From positions 186,001 to 250,000 of the forward strand of contig CAVQAW010000003.1 in assembly GCA_963710535.1 (NCBI GenBank): a stretch of 64,000 bases of DNA, in the 5' to 3' direction. The position numbers and the translations under genes were made by a program. A model generated the notes under the pieces. That model ran no database searches. It had not been told where the DNA came from and worked only from the letters and a program-made list of their open reading frames with translations. The DNA is from Pelagihabitans sp963710535 (GTDB lineage: Bacteria > Bacteroidota > Bacteroidia > Flavobacteriales > Flavobacteriaceae). Below are positions 1 to 7,998 of the stretch, one piece after another (the first letter of the stretch is position 1; each line of letters opens with the position of its first letter).

Positions 1-33
1 TTTGCATAATCAAAAACATATCAACATTGCTGC

Positions 34-864
34 ATGGCAATCATCACCTTAACGACAGATTTTGGACTTAAAGACCATTTTGTAGGTGCATTGAAAGGGA
101 GTATATATAAGGAATTGACCGAAGCTAAAATTGTTGATATTTCTCACGAGATCGGCCCTTTTAACATTCATCAATGCGCATACATCCTTAAAAATGCTTA
201 CAAAAATTTCCCGGAGGGCACTATTCACATCGTAGGCCTGGACGCAGAGCCCACTCCCGAAAACCAGCATATCGCCATTTTGGTCGATGGCCATTATTTT
301 ATTACCGCGAACACGGGGGTAATCGGTTTGATCACCTCCGAAATCAATCCGGAAAAAGTTGTCCAGATCAATATTCCAAACCCTGAGAACGGTTCGTTTC
401 CCGTGATGGATGTATTTGTGAAGGTAGCCTGCCATTTGGCCCGTGGTGGCACCTTGGAAGTCATTGGGAGGCCTTTTAACGAATTGACAGAGCTCAAGAC
501 CTATGCGCCCATCATCACCGACAACGGAAATAAAATAGTGGGCAGTGTCGTGTATATTGATAACTATGGGAATGTCGTGACCAATATCCATAAAAATTTA
601 TTTGATGCCTATAGAAAAGGCCGCACCTTCGAATTGAATGCCCGCACCACCAAGATCAGTCAAATTCACAATAGGTACAGCGATATCATAAACTTCGACC
701 TGGACAAAGCCAACCGCAGGGGCCCCGGAGACCTCATGGCGCTGTTCAACTCAGCAAACTATATTGAGCTTGCCATCTATAAAAGCGATTTGAATACCGT
801 AGGGGGTGCCTCTACCCTACTGGGATTGGATTACCGCGACACCATTACCATCAGTTTTACCTGA
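34..864 (+). CDS. SAM hydrolase / hydroxide adenosyltransferase (DUF62 family)
   Basis: This 276-residue protein belongs to the DUF62 family. Members use water to split S-adenosylmethionine into adenosine and methionine; the halogenating fluorinase and chlorinase are distant relatives. Visible signatures are TTDFG (7-11) followed by KDHFVGALKG, DISHEI (35-40), NTGVIG (93-98), and a C-terminal domain containing VYIDNYGNVVTNI. Length is normal for the family and the protein should be cytosolic. The ATG at 34 puts the conserved TTDFG at the usual distance from the N terminus. No signal peptide or membrane segment is seen. It stands alone, followed by an 83-bp gap that carries a promoter-like box for gldF. 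The family call is secure. Substrate choice within the family is inferred. Confidence 0.9.
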   Translation: MAIITLTTDFGLKDHFVGALKGSIYKELTEAKIVDISHEIGPFNIHQCAYILKNAYKNFPEGTIHIVGLDAEPTPENQHIAILVDGHYFITANTGVIGLITSEINPEKVVQINIPNPENGSFPVMDVFVKVACHLARGGTLEVIGRPFNELTELKTYAPIITDNGNKIVGSVVYIDNYGNVVTNIHKNLFDAYRKGRTFELNARTTKISQIHNRYSDIINFDLDKANRRGPGDLMALFNSANYIELAIYKSDLNTVGGASTLLGLDYRDTITISFT

Positions 865-891
865 TAGGCGCAACTCGAATTAAATAAAGTT

Positions 892-917
892 TTGAAAATA
901 TATTATTCTTAGTTTTG
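892..917 (+). promoter_or_regulatory. candidate Bacteroidota promoter for gldFG
   Basis: TAGTTTTG at 910-917 fits the TAnnTTTG -7 consensus of Bacteroidota, with a TTG at 892-894 as a possible -33 element. The spacing is on the short side. The box lies about 30 bp before the gldF start. Confidence 0.4.
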
Positions 918-947
918 GCATTTGTTATTAAAAACCCATCGGATTAA

Positions 948-1682
948 ATGCTATCGATCTTTAAAAGAGAAATCCGTTCCTTTTTTACTTCTCCTATAGG
1001 CTATCTGGTCATCGGACTTTTTTTGGTGCTCAACGGTTTGTTCCTTTGGGTGTTCAAAGGGCCCTTTAATATCTTCGATGCCGGTTTTGCCGACATGGGC
1101 AGTTTCTTTTTACTGTCCCCTTGGGTATTTTTGTTCTTGATCCCCGCCATCACCATGAGGAGCTTCTCCGAGGAGAAAAAAATAGGCACCCTGGAACTGC
1201 TTTTTATTAAGCCCATATCGATTTGGAACATGGTTTTGGGGAAATTCCTGGGCACCTTTTGCCTTGCGGTCATTGCATTGTTGCCTACCTTACTTTATGT
1301 GTATACGCTATCTGAACTTGGAACTACGGTCGGCAGTATAGATATGGGCCTTGTAGTGGGGTCCTATTTTGGCACCTTGTTCCTGATTGCCTGTTATACC
1401 TGCATCGGTCTTTTTGCCTCCACCCTATCCGAAAATCAGATCGTGGCCTTCCTATTGGGAATGCTATGCTGCTTTGCTTTTTACTATGGATTTGAAGGGG
1501 TCGCTTCCCTATTCTCTGAGGGTGAGACCACCATTTTTATTCAAAAACTTGGGATGAAGGCCCATTTCGAAAGTATTGCCAGAGGCGTTCTGGATACTAG
1601 GGATTTGGTGTATTTCGTCTCACTGTCGACCTTCTTTCTTTTTCTGACCGTAGTCCAACTTAAACAGCTGAACAATCCATGA
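948..1682 (+). CDS. gldF: gliding motility ABC transporter permease GldF
   Basis: This 244-residue integral membrane protein has about six hydrophobic helices (first near 17-37, last near 222-240). It is an ABC-2 type permease, and the cytoplasmic loop containing MRSFSEEKKIGTLELL is characteristic of GldF and its NosY-like relatives. In Flavobacterium johnsoniae GldA, GldF and GldG form an ABC transporter required for gliding. No gldA ATPase gene is in this window, which fits its separate location in many flavobacteria. The stop codon overlaps the gldG start by 4 bp (ATGA), so the two are translationally coupled. The assignment rests on family features plus the gldG neighbour. Confidence 0.93.
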   Translation: MLSIFKREIRSFFTSPIGYLVIGLFLVLNGLFLWVFKGPFNIFDAGFADMGSFFLLSPWVFLFLIPAITMRSFSEEKKIGTLELLFIKPISIWNMVLGKFLGTFCLAVIALLPTLLYVYTLSELGTTVGSIDMGLVVGSYFGTLFLIACYTCIGLFASTLSENQIVAFLLGMLCCFAFYYGFEGVASLFSEGETTIFIQKLGMKAHFESIARGVLDTRDLVYFVSLSTFFLFLTVVQLKQLNNP

Positions 1683-3343
1683 AAAAGAACATCATTTCTT
1701 GGATAAAGGCATTGGTCTTTTTGATCGTGGCGAACGCACTTGCGGGTTTGTTCCCCGTTCGGTTCGATTTGACCGAAGACCATAGGTTTACTTTGGCCCA
1801 GCCATCGGCCAATACCGTTAAGGACTTTAAAAACCCGGTCATCGTTGATGTGCTTTTGGCAGGGAACCTTACACCGGAATTTCAGCGACTACAGGAAGAG
1901 ACGCGGCAAATTTTAGAGTCTTTCGCCTCAATCAATCCGAATATCAAATATAGCTTCGTAGATCCCTTACAGGGTGTCGAACAAATCGAGGGAACCATTA
2001 CCGAACTGCAGGCGCTGGGCCTAACCCCTACCCGTGTGACCACAAGTGATAATACCAAGGTGTCACAAGAAATAGTATTTCCTTGGGCAATGGTCAACAC
2101 CGACAACAAAACCATCAGGGTACCCCTCCTGAAGAATAAGCTGGGAGCCACGACGGAAGAACGCGTGAACAGCTCCGTGCAACAATTGGAATATGCCTTT
2201 GCGGATGCGTTCACCAAAATAGCCCTGACCGATAAGAAACGGATTGCGGTCATCAAAGGGAACGGTGAACTGCAAGATATTTATCTGGCAGATTTTCTCA
2301 GCAGTATCAGGGATTATTACAACATTGGTGCAATTACGTTGGATTCTGTCGCGATGAACCCTCAAAAAGTCTTGGACCAACTTAAAACATATGATCTCGC
2401 ATTGGTGGCAAAGCCTACCCAACCCTTCACCGATGCTGAAAAGTTCGTCATGGACCAATTTATCGTGAGCGGGGGAAAATCGGTTTGGCTCATCGATCCC
2501 GTGGCCATGGAATTGGACAGCCTTTTTAATGAAAGCGGCAAAGCGATGGCTTTGCCATTAGACCTTAATCTAAACGATTTTCTTTTTTCCTTCGGCGTCA
2601 GGATCAATTCCGATCTTGTGAACGATATGTATTTTACCCAAATTGTCCTTGCCACGGGCGAAGGGAACGAGGCCCAGTACAATCCCGTCCCATGGTTGTA
2701 CAACCCGATGGTCTTTTCTAAAAATGACCATCCCATCAACAATAATATGGAAGCGCTGAGATTTCAGTTCGCAAGTTCAATGGACACCTTGCCCAATGCC
2801 TACAAAAAAAGCATCCTCTACAAAAGTTCCCCGCTTTCAAAACTGGACAAAATACCCAGACTGATCAGTTTGGACCTTATCAATACCCCGCCACAAAAAG
2901 ATTTGTACAATGATGGCAACCAGCCATTGGCAGTGCTGATCGAAGGCGATTTCAGTTCGGTCTATGCCAACCGGATCCAACCTATTCAGCTGTCAGGCTT
3001 TAGGAAAAAAGGTCCCTCCAACAAAATGTTGGTGGTGGCAGACGGTGATATCGTCAAAAATCAATTGCGCAATGGTCGGCCCTTGGAACTGGGCTATGAC
3101 AAATGGACGAATAGTTACTATGGGAACAAGGAATTTTTGATAAATGCGTTCAATTACCTTTTAGATGATAGTGGACTTATAAACATTCGCAATAAGAAGG
3201 TAGTGATTCCTTTTTTGGATGAGGTCAAGACAACGTCACAAAAAACAAGATGGCAGATAGTAAACATAGGTGTCCCCATAGGTTTGATGCTCCTTTTTGG
3301 GTGGGGCTTCAACTATTTTAGAAAACGGAAATACGGTCAGTAA
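1679..3343 (+). CDS. gldG: gliding-associated ABC transporter auxiliary protein GldG
   Basis: This 554-residue protein has an N-terminal membrane anchor (about 10-27), a large periplasmic ABC-auxiliary domain (LTEDHRFTLAQPS near 30; KRIAVIKGNGEL near 185) and a C-terminal transmembrane helix (about 522-545, GVPIGLMLLFGWGF) with a basic KRK tail. This is the normal GldG layout. It is thought to act with the GldF permease in the gliding ABC transporter. The start overlaps the gldF stop by 4 bp. About 200 bp separate its stop from dnaN, with a promoter-like box at 3382-3389. The gene appears intact. Confidence 0.93.
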   Translation: MKKNIISWIKALVFLIVANALAGLFPVRFDLTEDHRFTLAQPSANTVKDFKNPVIVDVLLAGNLTPEFQRLQEETRQILESFASINPNIKYSFVDPLQGVEQIEGTITELQALGLTPTRVTTSDNTKVSQEIVFPWAMVNTDNKTIRVPLLKNKLGATTEERVNSSVQQLEYAFADAFTKIALTDKKRIAVIKGNGELQDIYLADFLSSIRDYYNIGAITLDSVAMNPQKVLDQLKTYDLALVAKPTQPFTDAEKFVMDQFIVSGGKSVWLIDPVAMELDSLFNESGKAMALPLDLNLNDFLFSFGVRINSDLVNDMYFTQIVLATGEGNEAQYNPVPWLYNPMVFSKNDHPINNNMEALRFQFASSMDTLPNAYKKSILYKSSPLSKLDKIPRLISLDLINTPPQKDLYNDGNQPLAVLIEGDFSSVYANRIQPIQLSGFRKKGPSNKMLVVADGDIVKNQLRNGRPLELGYDKWTNSYYGNKEFLINAFNYLLDDSGLINIRNKKVVIPFLDEVKTTSQKTRWQIVNIGVPIGLMLLFGWGFNYFRKRKYGQ

Positions 3344-3355
3344 GTGTTAATAAGT

Positions 3356-3389
3356 TTGTTTCGTTAAAAAGTCCAATTAAAATATATTT
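3356..3389 (+). promoter_or_regulatory. candidate promoter for dnaN
   Basis: TATATTTG at 3382-3389 matches the TAnnTTTG -7 box. A TTG at 3356-3358 lies about 23 bp upstream, within the range for a Bacteroidota -33 element. The dnaN start is 158 bp downstream, so a long leader would be implied. Confidence 0.4.
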
Positions 3390-3546
3390 GTTTGTTCCAT
3401 AAAATGGATGATTTCATCTAATTTTAATGACATTTTTAATGACGAAGTGGAATGGGAACCCCTCACTTTTTGGCGGTCAATTCACGTTTCTGCCACTTCT
3501 AAATTGATGGACAGCCTATGTATCGTCCAATAAAAAAAAACAACCA

Positions 3547-4665
3547 ATGAAGTTTATCGTATCCAGTACCTATCTCTTGAAACAATTACAGGTTTTGGGC
3601 GGCGTGATCAACAATAGCAATACGCTCCCAATTTTGGATAATTTTTTGTTTGACCTAAAGAAAAAAAAATTGACCGTTTCCGCTTCAGATTTGGAAACCA
3701 CCATCAGTTCCTTGATCAAGGTGGAATCGGACAATGAAGGGCTTATTGCGGTACCTGCCAGGCTGTTGCTTGAGATTTTAAAAACGTTTCCGGAGCAGCC
3801 TTTAACCTTCGTTGTAGAAGACAACAATACCGTGGAAATCAGTTCAAATCACGGTAAGTATGCCCTGGCCTATGCGGATGGAGCTGAATTCCCAAAAGCG
3901 GTGGCACTTGCAAATCCAAGTTCAACAGTGCTCTTGGGAGATATTTTGGCCACTGCCATCAACAAAACCATATTCGCTGCGGGGAATGACGACCTTCGAC
4001 CGGTAATGAGCGGGGTGTTCTTTCAATTTTCACCCGAAAACCTCACATTTGTGGCTACGGATGCCCATAAGTTGGTGAAATACCAAAGGTCGGATGTACA
4101 TGCTTCCCAAGTCGCTGAATTTATAATGCCAAAAAAACCCTTAACCTTGCTCAAGGGCATTTTAACCGGAAGTGAATCGGACGTTACCATTGAATATAAT
4201 GAGAGCAATGCGAAGTTCAGTTTCGACGAAACCCAACTGATCTGTAGATTGATCGATGGTAAGTATCCTAATTATGAAGCAGTCATTCCAAAGGAAAATC
4301 CCAATAAATTGACCATTTCAAGAAATCAATTTTTGAGCTCGGTAAGGAGGGTATCTATTTTCTCGAATAAGACCACGCATCAAATCCGATTGAAAATTGC
4401 CGGTGCCGAATTGAATATCTCCGCGGAAGACATCGATTATAGCAACAAGGCCGAGGAACGGTTAACCTGCTCCTATAACGGCGACGATATGCAGATAGGG
4501 TTCAATTCCCGTTTTTTGACTGAAATGTTGAATAATTTGGGATCTGATGAGGTTTCACTGGAAATGAGCCTGCCGAACCGCGCTGGCATTCTTACTCCTA
4601 TCGATGGATTGGATGAAGGCGAATCGGTTACCATGCTGGTCATGCCGGTGATGTTGAATAACTAA
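3547..4665 (+). CDS. dnaN: DNA polymerase III beta subunit (sliding clamp)
   Basis: This 372-residue protein has the normal length of the beta clamp, built of three repeated clamp domains. Recognisable stretches include the N-terminal MKFIVSSTYLLKQLQVLGGV, DDLRPVMSGVFF and TDAHKLVKY in the central domain, and a C terminus ending in VMPVMLNN, close to the usual hydrophobic MPVR/MPVM ending. It encircles DNA and tethers the replicative polymerase. The start ATG follows an A-rich tract. The gene is intact and ends 25 bp before a strong intrinsic terminator shared with the converging gene. Confidence 0.97.
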   Translation: MKFIVSSTYLLKQLQVLGGVINNSNTLPILDNFLFDLKKKKLTVSASDLETTISSLIKVESDNEGLIAVPARLLLEILKTFPEQPLTFVVEDNNTVEISSNHGKYALAYADGAEFPKAVALANPSSTVLLGDILATAINKTIFAAGNDDLRPVMSGVFFQFSPENLTFVATDAHKLVKYQRSDVHASQVAEFIMPKKPLTLLKGILTGSESDVTIEYNESNAKFSFDETQLICRLIDGKYPNYEAVIPKENPNKLTISRNQFLSSVRRVSIFSNKTTHQIRLKIAGAELNISAEDIDYSNKAEERLTCSYNGDDMQIGFNSRFLTEMLNNLGSDEVSLEMSLPNRAGILTPIDGLDEGESVTMLVMPVMLNN

Positions 4666-4683
4666 GCGCAGACTTAATTGAAA

Positions 4684-4721
4684 TAAAAAAACCGCCTTGC
4701 TCATATCAAGGCGGTTTTTTT
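4684..4721. terminator. bidirectional intrinsic terminator between dnaN and the DUF4870 gene
   Basis: A perfect 9-bp stem (ACCGCCTTG at 4691-4699 paired with CAAGGCGGT at 4707-4715) with a 7-nt loop is preceded by an A-tract and followed by a T-tract. It can therefore end transcription from both converging genes. Confidence 0.9.
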
Positions 4722-4737
4722 ATGAATCCTTTTAGTC

Positions 4738-5103
4738 TTATGAGATAAACTTGATGGTCATCAAGTAGGTTGGCGATTCCCCGTTACTGGCTTTTACTGC
4801 ATTTACGATGGGCAATACAAAAGCGATGACCCCTATAAAGATCAGGCTAAGGATACCTAGACCCAGCAACAATATGGCCGGTATGCTCAAAATGGTAAAC
4901 AACAGCATACTCAGTTGAAAATTTACGATGGCTTTCCCGTGCTCATCCATTCCCAGCACTTTGTCCTTTGAAGTAAGCCACAGTATCAAGGGTACAATGA
5001 GTCCTCCAAAACCAGTGGCATAGGTAAGCAATTGTGAAAGATGTGTCAGTACCAACAACTGATTATTGATGGTAAGCGAATTATTTTGATTGATGACTTC
5101 CAT
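4738..5103 (-). CDS. DUF4870 / Tic20-like small membrane protein
   Basis: This 121-residue protein has a short N-terminal region (LTHLSQLLTYATGFGGLIVPLI) followed by hydrophobic helices near 29-45 and 65-105. The pattern, with WLTSKDKVLGMDEHGKAIVNFQ between helices, is typical of DUF4870. Family members are small inner-membrane proteins of unknown function, related in fold to Tic20/HOATZ-like proteins. It is convergent with dnaN and shares its terminator. The gene is intact. No specific role can be claimed. Confidence 0.85.
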   Translation of the reverse strand: MEVINQNNSLTINNQLLVLTHLSQLLTYATGFGGLIVPLILWLTSKDKVLGMDEHGKAIVNFQLSMLLFTILSIPAILLLGLGILSLIFIGVIAFVLPIVNAVKASNGESPTYLMTIKFIS

Positions 5104-5179
5104 TTTTTGATCGATTTAAAAGGTTGTACACCAATATGACGATATTTCGTCCGAAATGTTACAAATATTCAAACCGCCA

Positions 5180-5620
5180 TTATTGCTTCCGCTCTAATTT
5201 GGCCAGTTTTTCACGTTCTTTCGCAATATCGATTTTTAGTTTTTCGATTTTCTGATTGAGTTTCATCTCATCTACCGGAGACAATTTGCCTCTGCTCTTA
5301 CCTTTGGTAAGCTGGTTTTGAAGCTTTACGATTTTGCTGTCACCCTTGTCGATCGACTTTCTTTTTTTATTGATGTCTTTGGCGAGTCGCTCCATTTTCT
5401 TGGCTTCCTTTTCAGCCTTCTTCTGGGCCTTTTCGGCCTTTTTTCTCTCCTTTTCGGCCTTTGCTATCTCTTTTTGAATCCTTTTGTCCTCCTTCAATTG
5501 CGCCTCGATAAGTGCAGCCTGTGCAATGGAGGTAGAGTCTTGTGGTTGCGGCGCCTTTTGTGCATACGTAACAAGGTTAAGAAGCAATATGGAAGCTACT
5601 GTTAAAATTATCTTTTTCAT
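5180..5620 (-). CDS. secreted lysine/glutamate-rich coiled-coil protein
   Basis: This 146-residue protein starts with a clear signal peptide (1-20, MKKIILTVASILLLNLVTYA, cleavage before QKAP). The remainder is almost entirely charged helix rich in K, E and A: an EKERKKAEKAQKKAEKEAKK run near 50-75, then a coiled-coil C terminus (KLNQKIEKLKIDIAKEREKL). Such small periplasmic coiled-coil proteins are common and uncharacterised in flavobacteria. It is on the minus strand, divergent from mnmE. I do not recognise a function. The reading on the opposite strand of this stretch is a mirror of the repeat composition. Confidence 0.75.
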   Translation of the reverse strand: MKKIILTVASILLLNLVTYAQKAPQPQDSTSIAQAALIEAQLKEDKRIQKEIAKAEKERKKAEKAQKKAEKEAKKMERLAKDINKKRKSIDKGDSKIVKLQNQLTKGKSRGKLSPVDEMKLNQKIEKLKIDIAKEREKLAKLERKQ

Positions 5621-5781
5621 GATTATAAATTAATAAAAACATTGTTATTGTTGATCGGAATTAGTTCTTATAATGCTTAATAATTCCTGAACGAAGGTAT
5701 AAAATTTACCGTGTACAAGTTCTAAAGAACCGATAATTTTAACGTCTGTTCCTGTGCTGGGCATGTTCCTCCTATTTTGCC

Positions 5782-5789
5782 TATTTTTG
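5782..5789 (+). promoter_or_regulatory. candidate -7 box for mnmE
   Basis: TATTTTTG at 5782-5789 fits TAnnTTTG and lies only 15 bp before the mnmE ATG. I see no clear -33 TTG at the right distance, so support is partial. Confidence 0.3.
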
Positions 5790-5804
5790 CCGCAAAAGAA
5801 TTGA

Positions 5805-7211
5805 ATGATTCCGAATGACACCATTATAGCGTTGGCCACCCCCCCGGGCAGTGGTGCCATTGCGGTTATTCGAATTTCTGGGAAAAAGGCCATAGCAATG
5901 GTATCGGCCCAATTTAGTTCCGTTCGGGGCAAAGACCTAAAATTACAGAAGAGCCACACGGTTCATTTAGGCCATTTAAAGGACAATGACCTTATCTTGG
6001 ACGAGGTTTTGGTATCCGTTTTTAAAGGGCCGCATTCCTATACGGGAGAGGATGTGGTGGAAATTTCATGTCATGGATCCCCCTATATCCAGCAACAGAT
6101 CATCCAACTCTTCTTAAGAGAAGGATGTCGCATGGCAGAGGCGGGGGAATTTACCCTCAGGGCCTTTTTGAATGCCAAAATGGATTTGAGCCAAGCCGAA
6201 GCAGTGGCCGATCTGATCGCTTCTGAAAACGCAGCGAGCCATGAAATCGCCATCAACCAAATGCGGGGCGGTTTTAGCAACGAGATCAAACGCTTGCGGG
6301 CAGAACTATTGAATTTCGCCTCCCTGATCGAGTTGGAGCTCGACTTTGCAGAAGAAGATGTTGAATTTGCCAATCGCGACCAGTTTAAGAACCTGCTTCA
6401 AGAGATCACAATATTGCTGAAGCGTCTCATCGATTCCTTCGCCCTCGGCAATGTGATCAAAAATGGGATACCGGTCGCCATCGTCGGCGAACCGAATGTG
6501 GGGAAATCCACCTTGTTGAACGCGCTTTTGAGGGAAGAACGTGCCATTGTTTCGGAAATTCCGGGAACCACCAGGGATACCATAGAGGATGAAATCAGTA
6601 TAGGCGGTATCGGGTTTCGATTTATAGACACGGCCGGTATTAGGCAAACCATCGATACCATTGAAGAAATGGGCATCCAACGGACTTACCAAAAGATGCA
6701 ACAGGCCCAGGCCGTGATTTACTTGGTGGATGGTTTTCGATTGAGGTCGAAAGGTGGCTTGTTAGAAAGCCTGGATCAAGTCAATCATGAAATTGTAAAC
6801 CTGAGGCTGAATTATCCGGATAAAAGCGTGTTGACGGTCATTAACAAAGTTGACCTGCTTGAGGATCAAGAGCATTTGATAATCAAGGAAACCCTTAAGG
6901 ACGTATTGTTATTGTCGGCAAAAAATGGAGAAGGCATTGAGGAACTCAAAACCGATTTGATCAGCTTGATCGATAAAGGGGTTCTTGGCAGTGGGAGTAC
7001 TATAATTTCCAATACCAGGCATTATGATGCCTTGATCAAGGCGCTACAGGAAGTACAAAAAATACAAAAAGGATTAACTGATGGCATTTCGGGGGATTTG
7101 TTGGCGATCGATATCCGTCAAGCGCTCAATTATCTGGGCGAGATTACGGGCGAGATCAGCTCGGACGAATTGTTGGGCAATATTTTCGCCAATTTTTGCA
7201 TCGGGAAATAG
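5805..7211 (+). CDS. mnmE: tRNA uridine-5-carboxymethylaminomethyl modification GTPase MnmE
   Basis: This 468-residue protein has the full MnmE layout. The N-terminal tetrahydrofolate-binding domain begins IIALATPPGSGAIAVIRISG. A helical domain contains an embedded G domain with P-loop GEPNVGKS (228-235), DTAGIR (275-280) and NKVD (347-350). The invariant C-terminal CIGK (465-468) supplies the catalytic-site cysteine. With MnmG it modifies the wobble uridine of certain tRNAs. The start at 5805 places IIALATP at the normal position. The gene is intact and is followed 45 bp later by the phosphatase gene that opens the EPS region. Confidence 0.97.
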   Translation: MIPNDTIIALATPPGSGAIAVIRISGKKAIAMVSAQFSSVRGKDLKLQKSHTVHLGHLKDNDLILDEVLVSVFKGPHSYTGEDVVEISCHGSPYIQQQIIQLFLREGCRMAEAGEFTLRAFLNAKMDLSQAEAVADLIASENAASHEIAINQMRGGFSNEIKRLRAELLNFASLIELELDFAEEDVEFANRDQFKNLLQEITILLKRLIDSFALGNVIKNGIPVAIVGEPNVGKSTLLNALLREERAIVSEIPGTTRDTIEDEISIGGIGFRFIDTAGIRQTIDTIEEMGIQRTYQKMQQAQAVIYLVDGFRLRSKGGLLESLDQVNHEIVNLRLNYPDKSVLTVINKVDLLEDQEHLIIKETLKDVLLLSAKNGEGIEELKTDLISLIDKGVLGSGSTIISNTRHYDALIKALQEVQKIQKGLTDGISGDLLAIDIRQALNYLGEITGEISSDELLGNIFANFCIGK

Positions 7212-7256
7212 CTTTCAGAATTACAACAAAAAAACTAAAAAAGGGACACCATATAA

Positions 7257-7997
7257 ATGTTTCACATATTTAAAAAGAAAAAATTTTTGGTCGATTATTT
7301 GGAAGGCATGGTGGATATCCACAACCATATTCTTCCTGGGATTGACGATGGGGCAAAAGATGTTGTGGAATCGGTTGAACTGATCAAAGTGTTTTCCGAA
7401 ATTGGAATCCAAAAATTTATCGCCACGCCGCATATCATGCACGATTATTACCCTAACGATAAGGGAACCATAGGCCAAGCCCTGATTAAACTCAACGAGG
7501 CGCTTTTATCTCATAGGATGACAGAAATTTCCGTGTCGGCTGCTGCGGAACATATGATCGATTCCAATTTTGAAACCATTTTGGAACAAGGTAAGGTGAT
7601 GCCGATGCGGGGCAACTATATCTTGATTGAAATGTCGTATTTACAAGCGGCCATCAACTTTAACGAGGCCATACAAAAAATCGCTTCAGAAAGGCTCTTC
7701 CCAATTTTGGCGCACCCGGAACGGTATGTATTCCTAAAAAGCAACTCGAGAAGGCTCAGGGAATACAAAAAACAAGGTGTTTTATTTCAGTTGAATCTTT
7801 TGTCTTTGGGGGAGTACTATGGTAAGGAAGTGCAACAAAAGGCCTTTAAATTAATAGACCTGAATATGATTGACTTTTTGGCCTCCGACGTGCATAATAT
7901 GGCGCAGCTTCAAAATTTAAGGGAAATAACGATCAACCAAAAAATGGCCGAATCGCTATTTCCCTTAATAGACAATACCGTAAATTCTTTTTATTGA
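7257..7997 (+). CDS. CpsB/CapC-type PHP-domain protein tyrosine phosphatase
   Basis: This 246-residue protein of the PHP metal-dependent phosphatase family contains the metal-binding series DIHNH (20-24), ATPH (56-59), AAEHMID, HPERY and a final FLASDVHN. CpsB-type enzymes remove phosphate from tyrosine residues of Wzc-like kinases and so control EPS chain length and export. The gene converges on the wzc kinase gene with only one base between the two stops, which supports a Wzc-phosphatase role. It is intact. The start ATG at 7257 leaves a short basic N-terminal stretch (KKKK) before the catalytic domain. The alternative name is tyrosine-protein phosphatase YwqE-like. Confidence 0.9.
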   Translation: MFHIFKKKKFLVDYLEGMVDIHNHILPGIDDGAKDVVESVELIKVFSEIGIQKFIATPHIMHDYYPNDKGTIGQALIKLNEALLSHRMTEISVSAAAEHMIDSNFETILEQGKVMPMRGNYILIEMSYLQAAINFNEAIQKIASERLFPILAHPERYVFLKSNSRRLREYKKQGVLFQLNLLSLGEYYGKEVQQKAFKLIDLNMIDFLASDVHNMAQLQNLREITINQKMAESLFPLIDNTVNSFY

Positions 7998-7998
7998 A

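Noticed and set aside
49..591. 180-codon minus-strand frame opposite the SAM hydrolase gene
   Set aside because: Pure shadow of a well-conserved plus-strand gene; no motif.
5318..5605. Open frame on the plus strand rich in Leu and Phe
   Set aside because: It is the antisense of the Lys/Glu-rich coiled-coil gene (AAG/GAG codons read as CTT/CTC); no start signal or family resemblance.
5645..5959. 104-codon minus-strand frame over the mnmE start
   Set aside because: Overlaps the conserved N terminus of mnmE and has no recognisable protein features.
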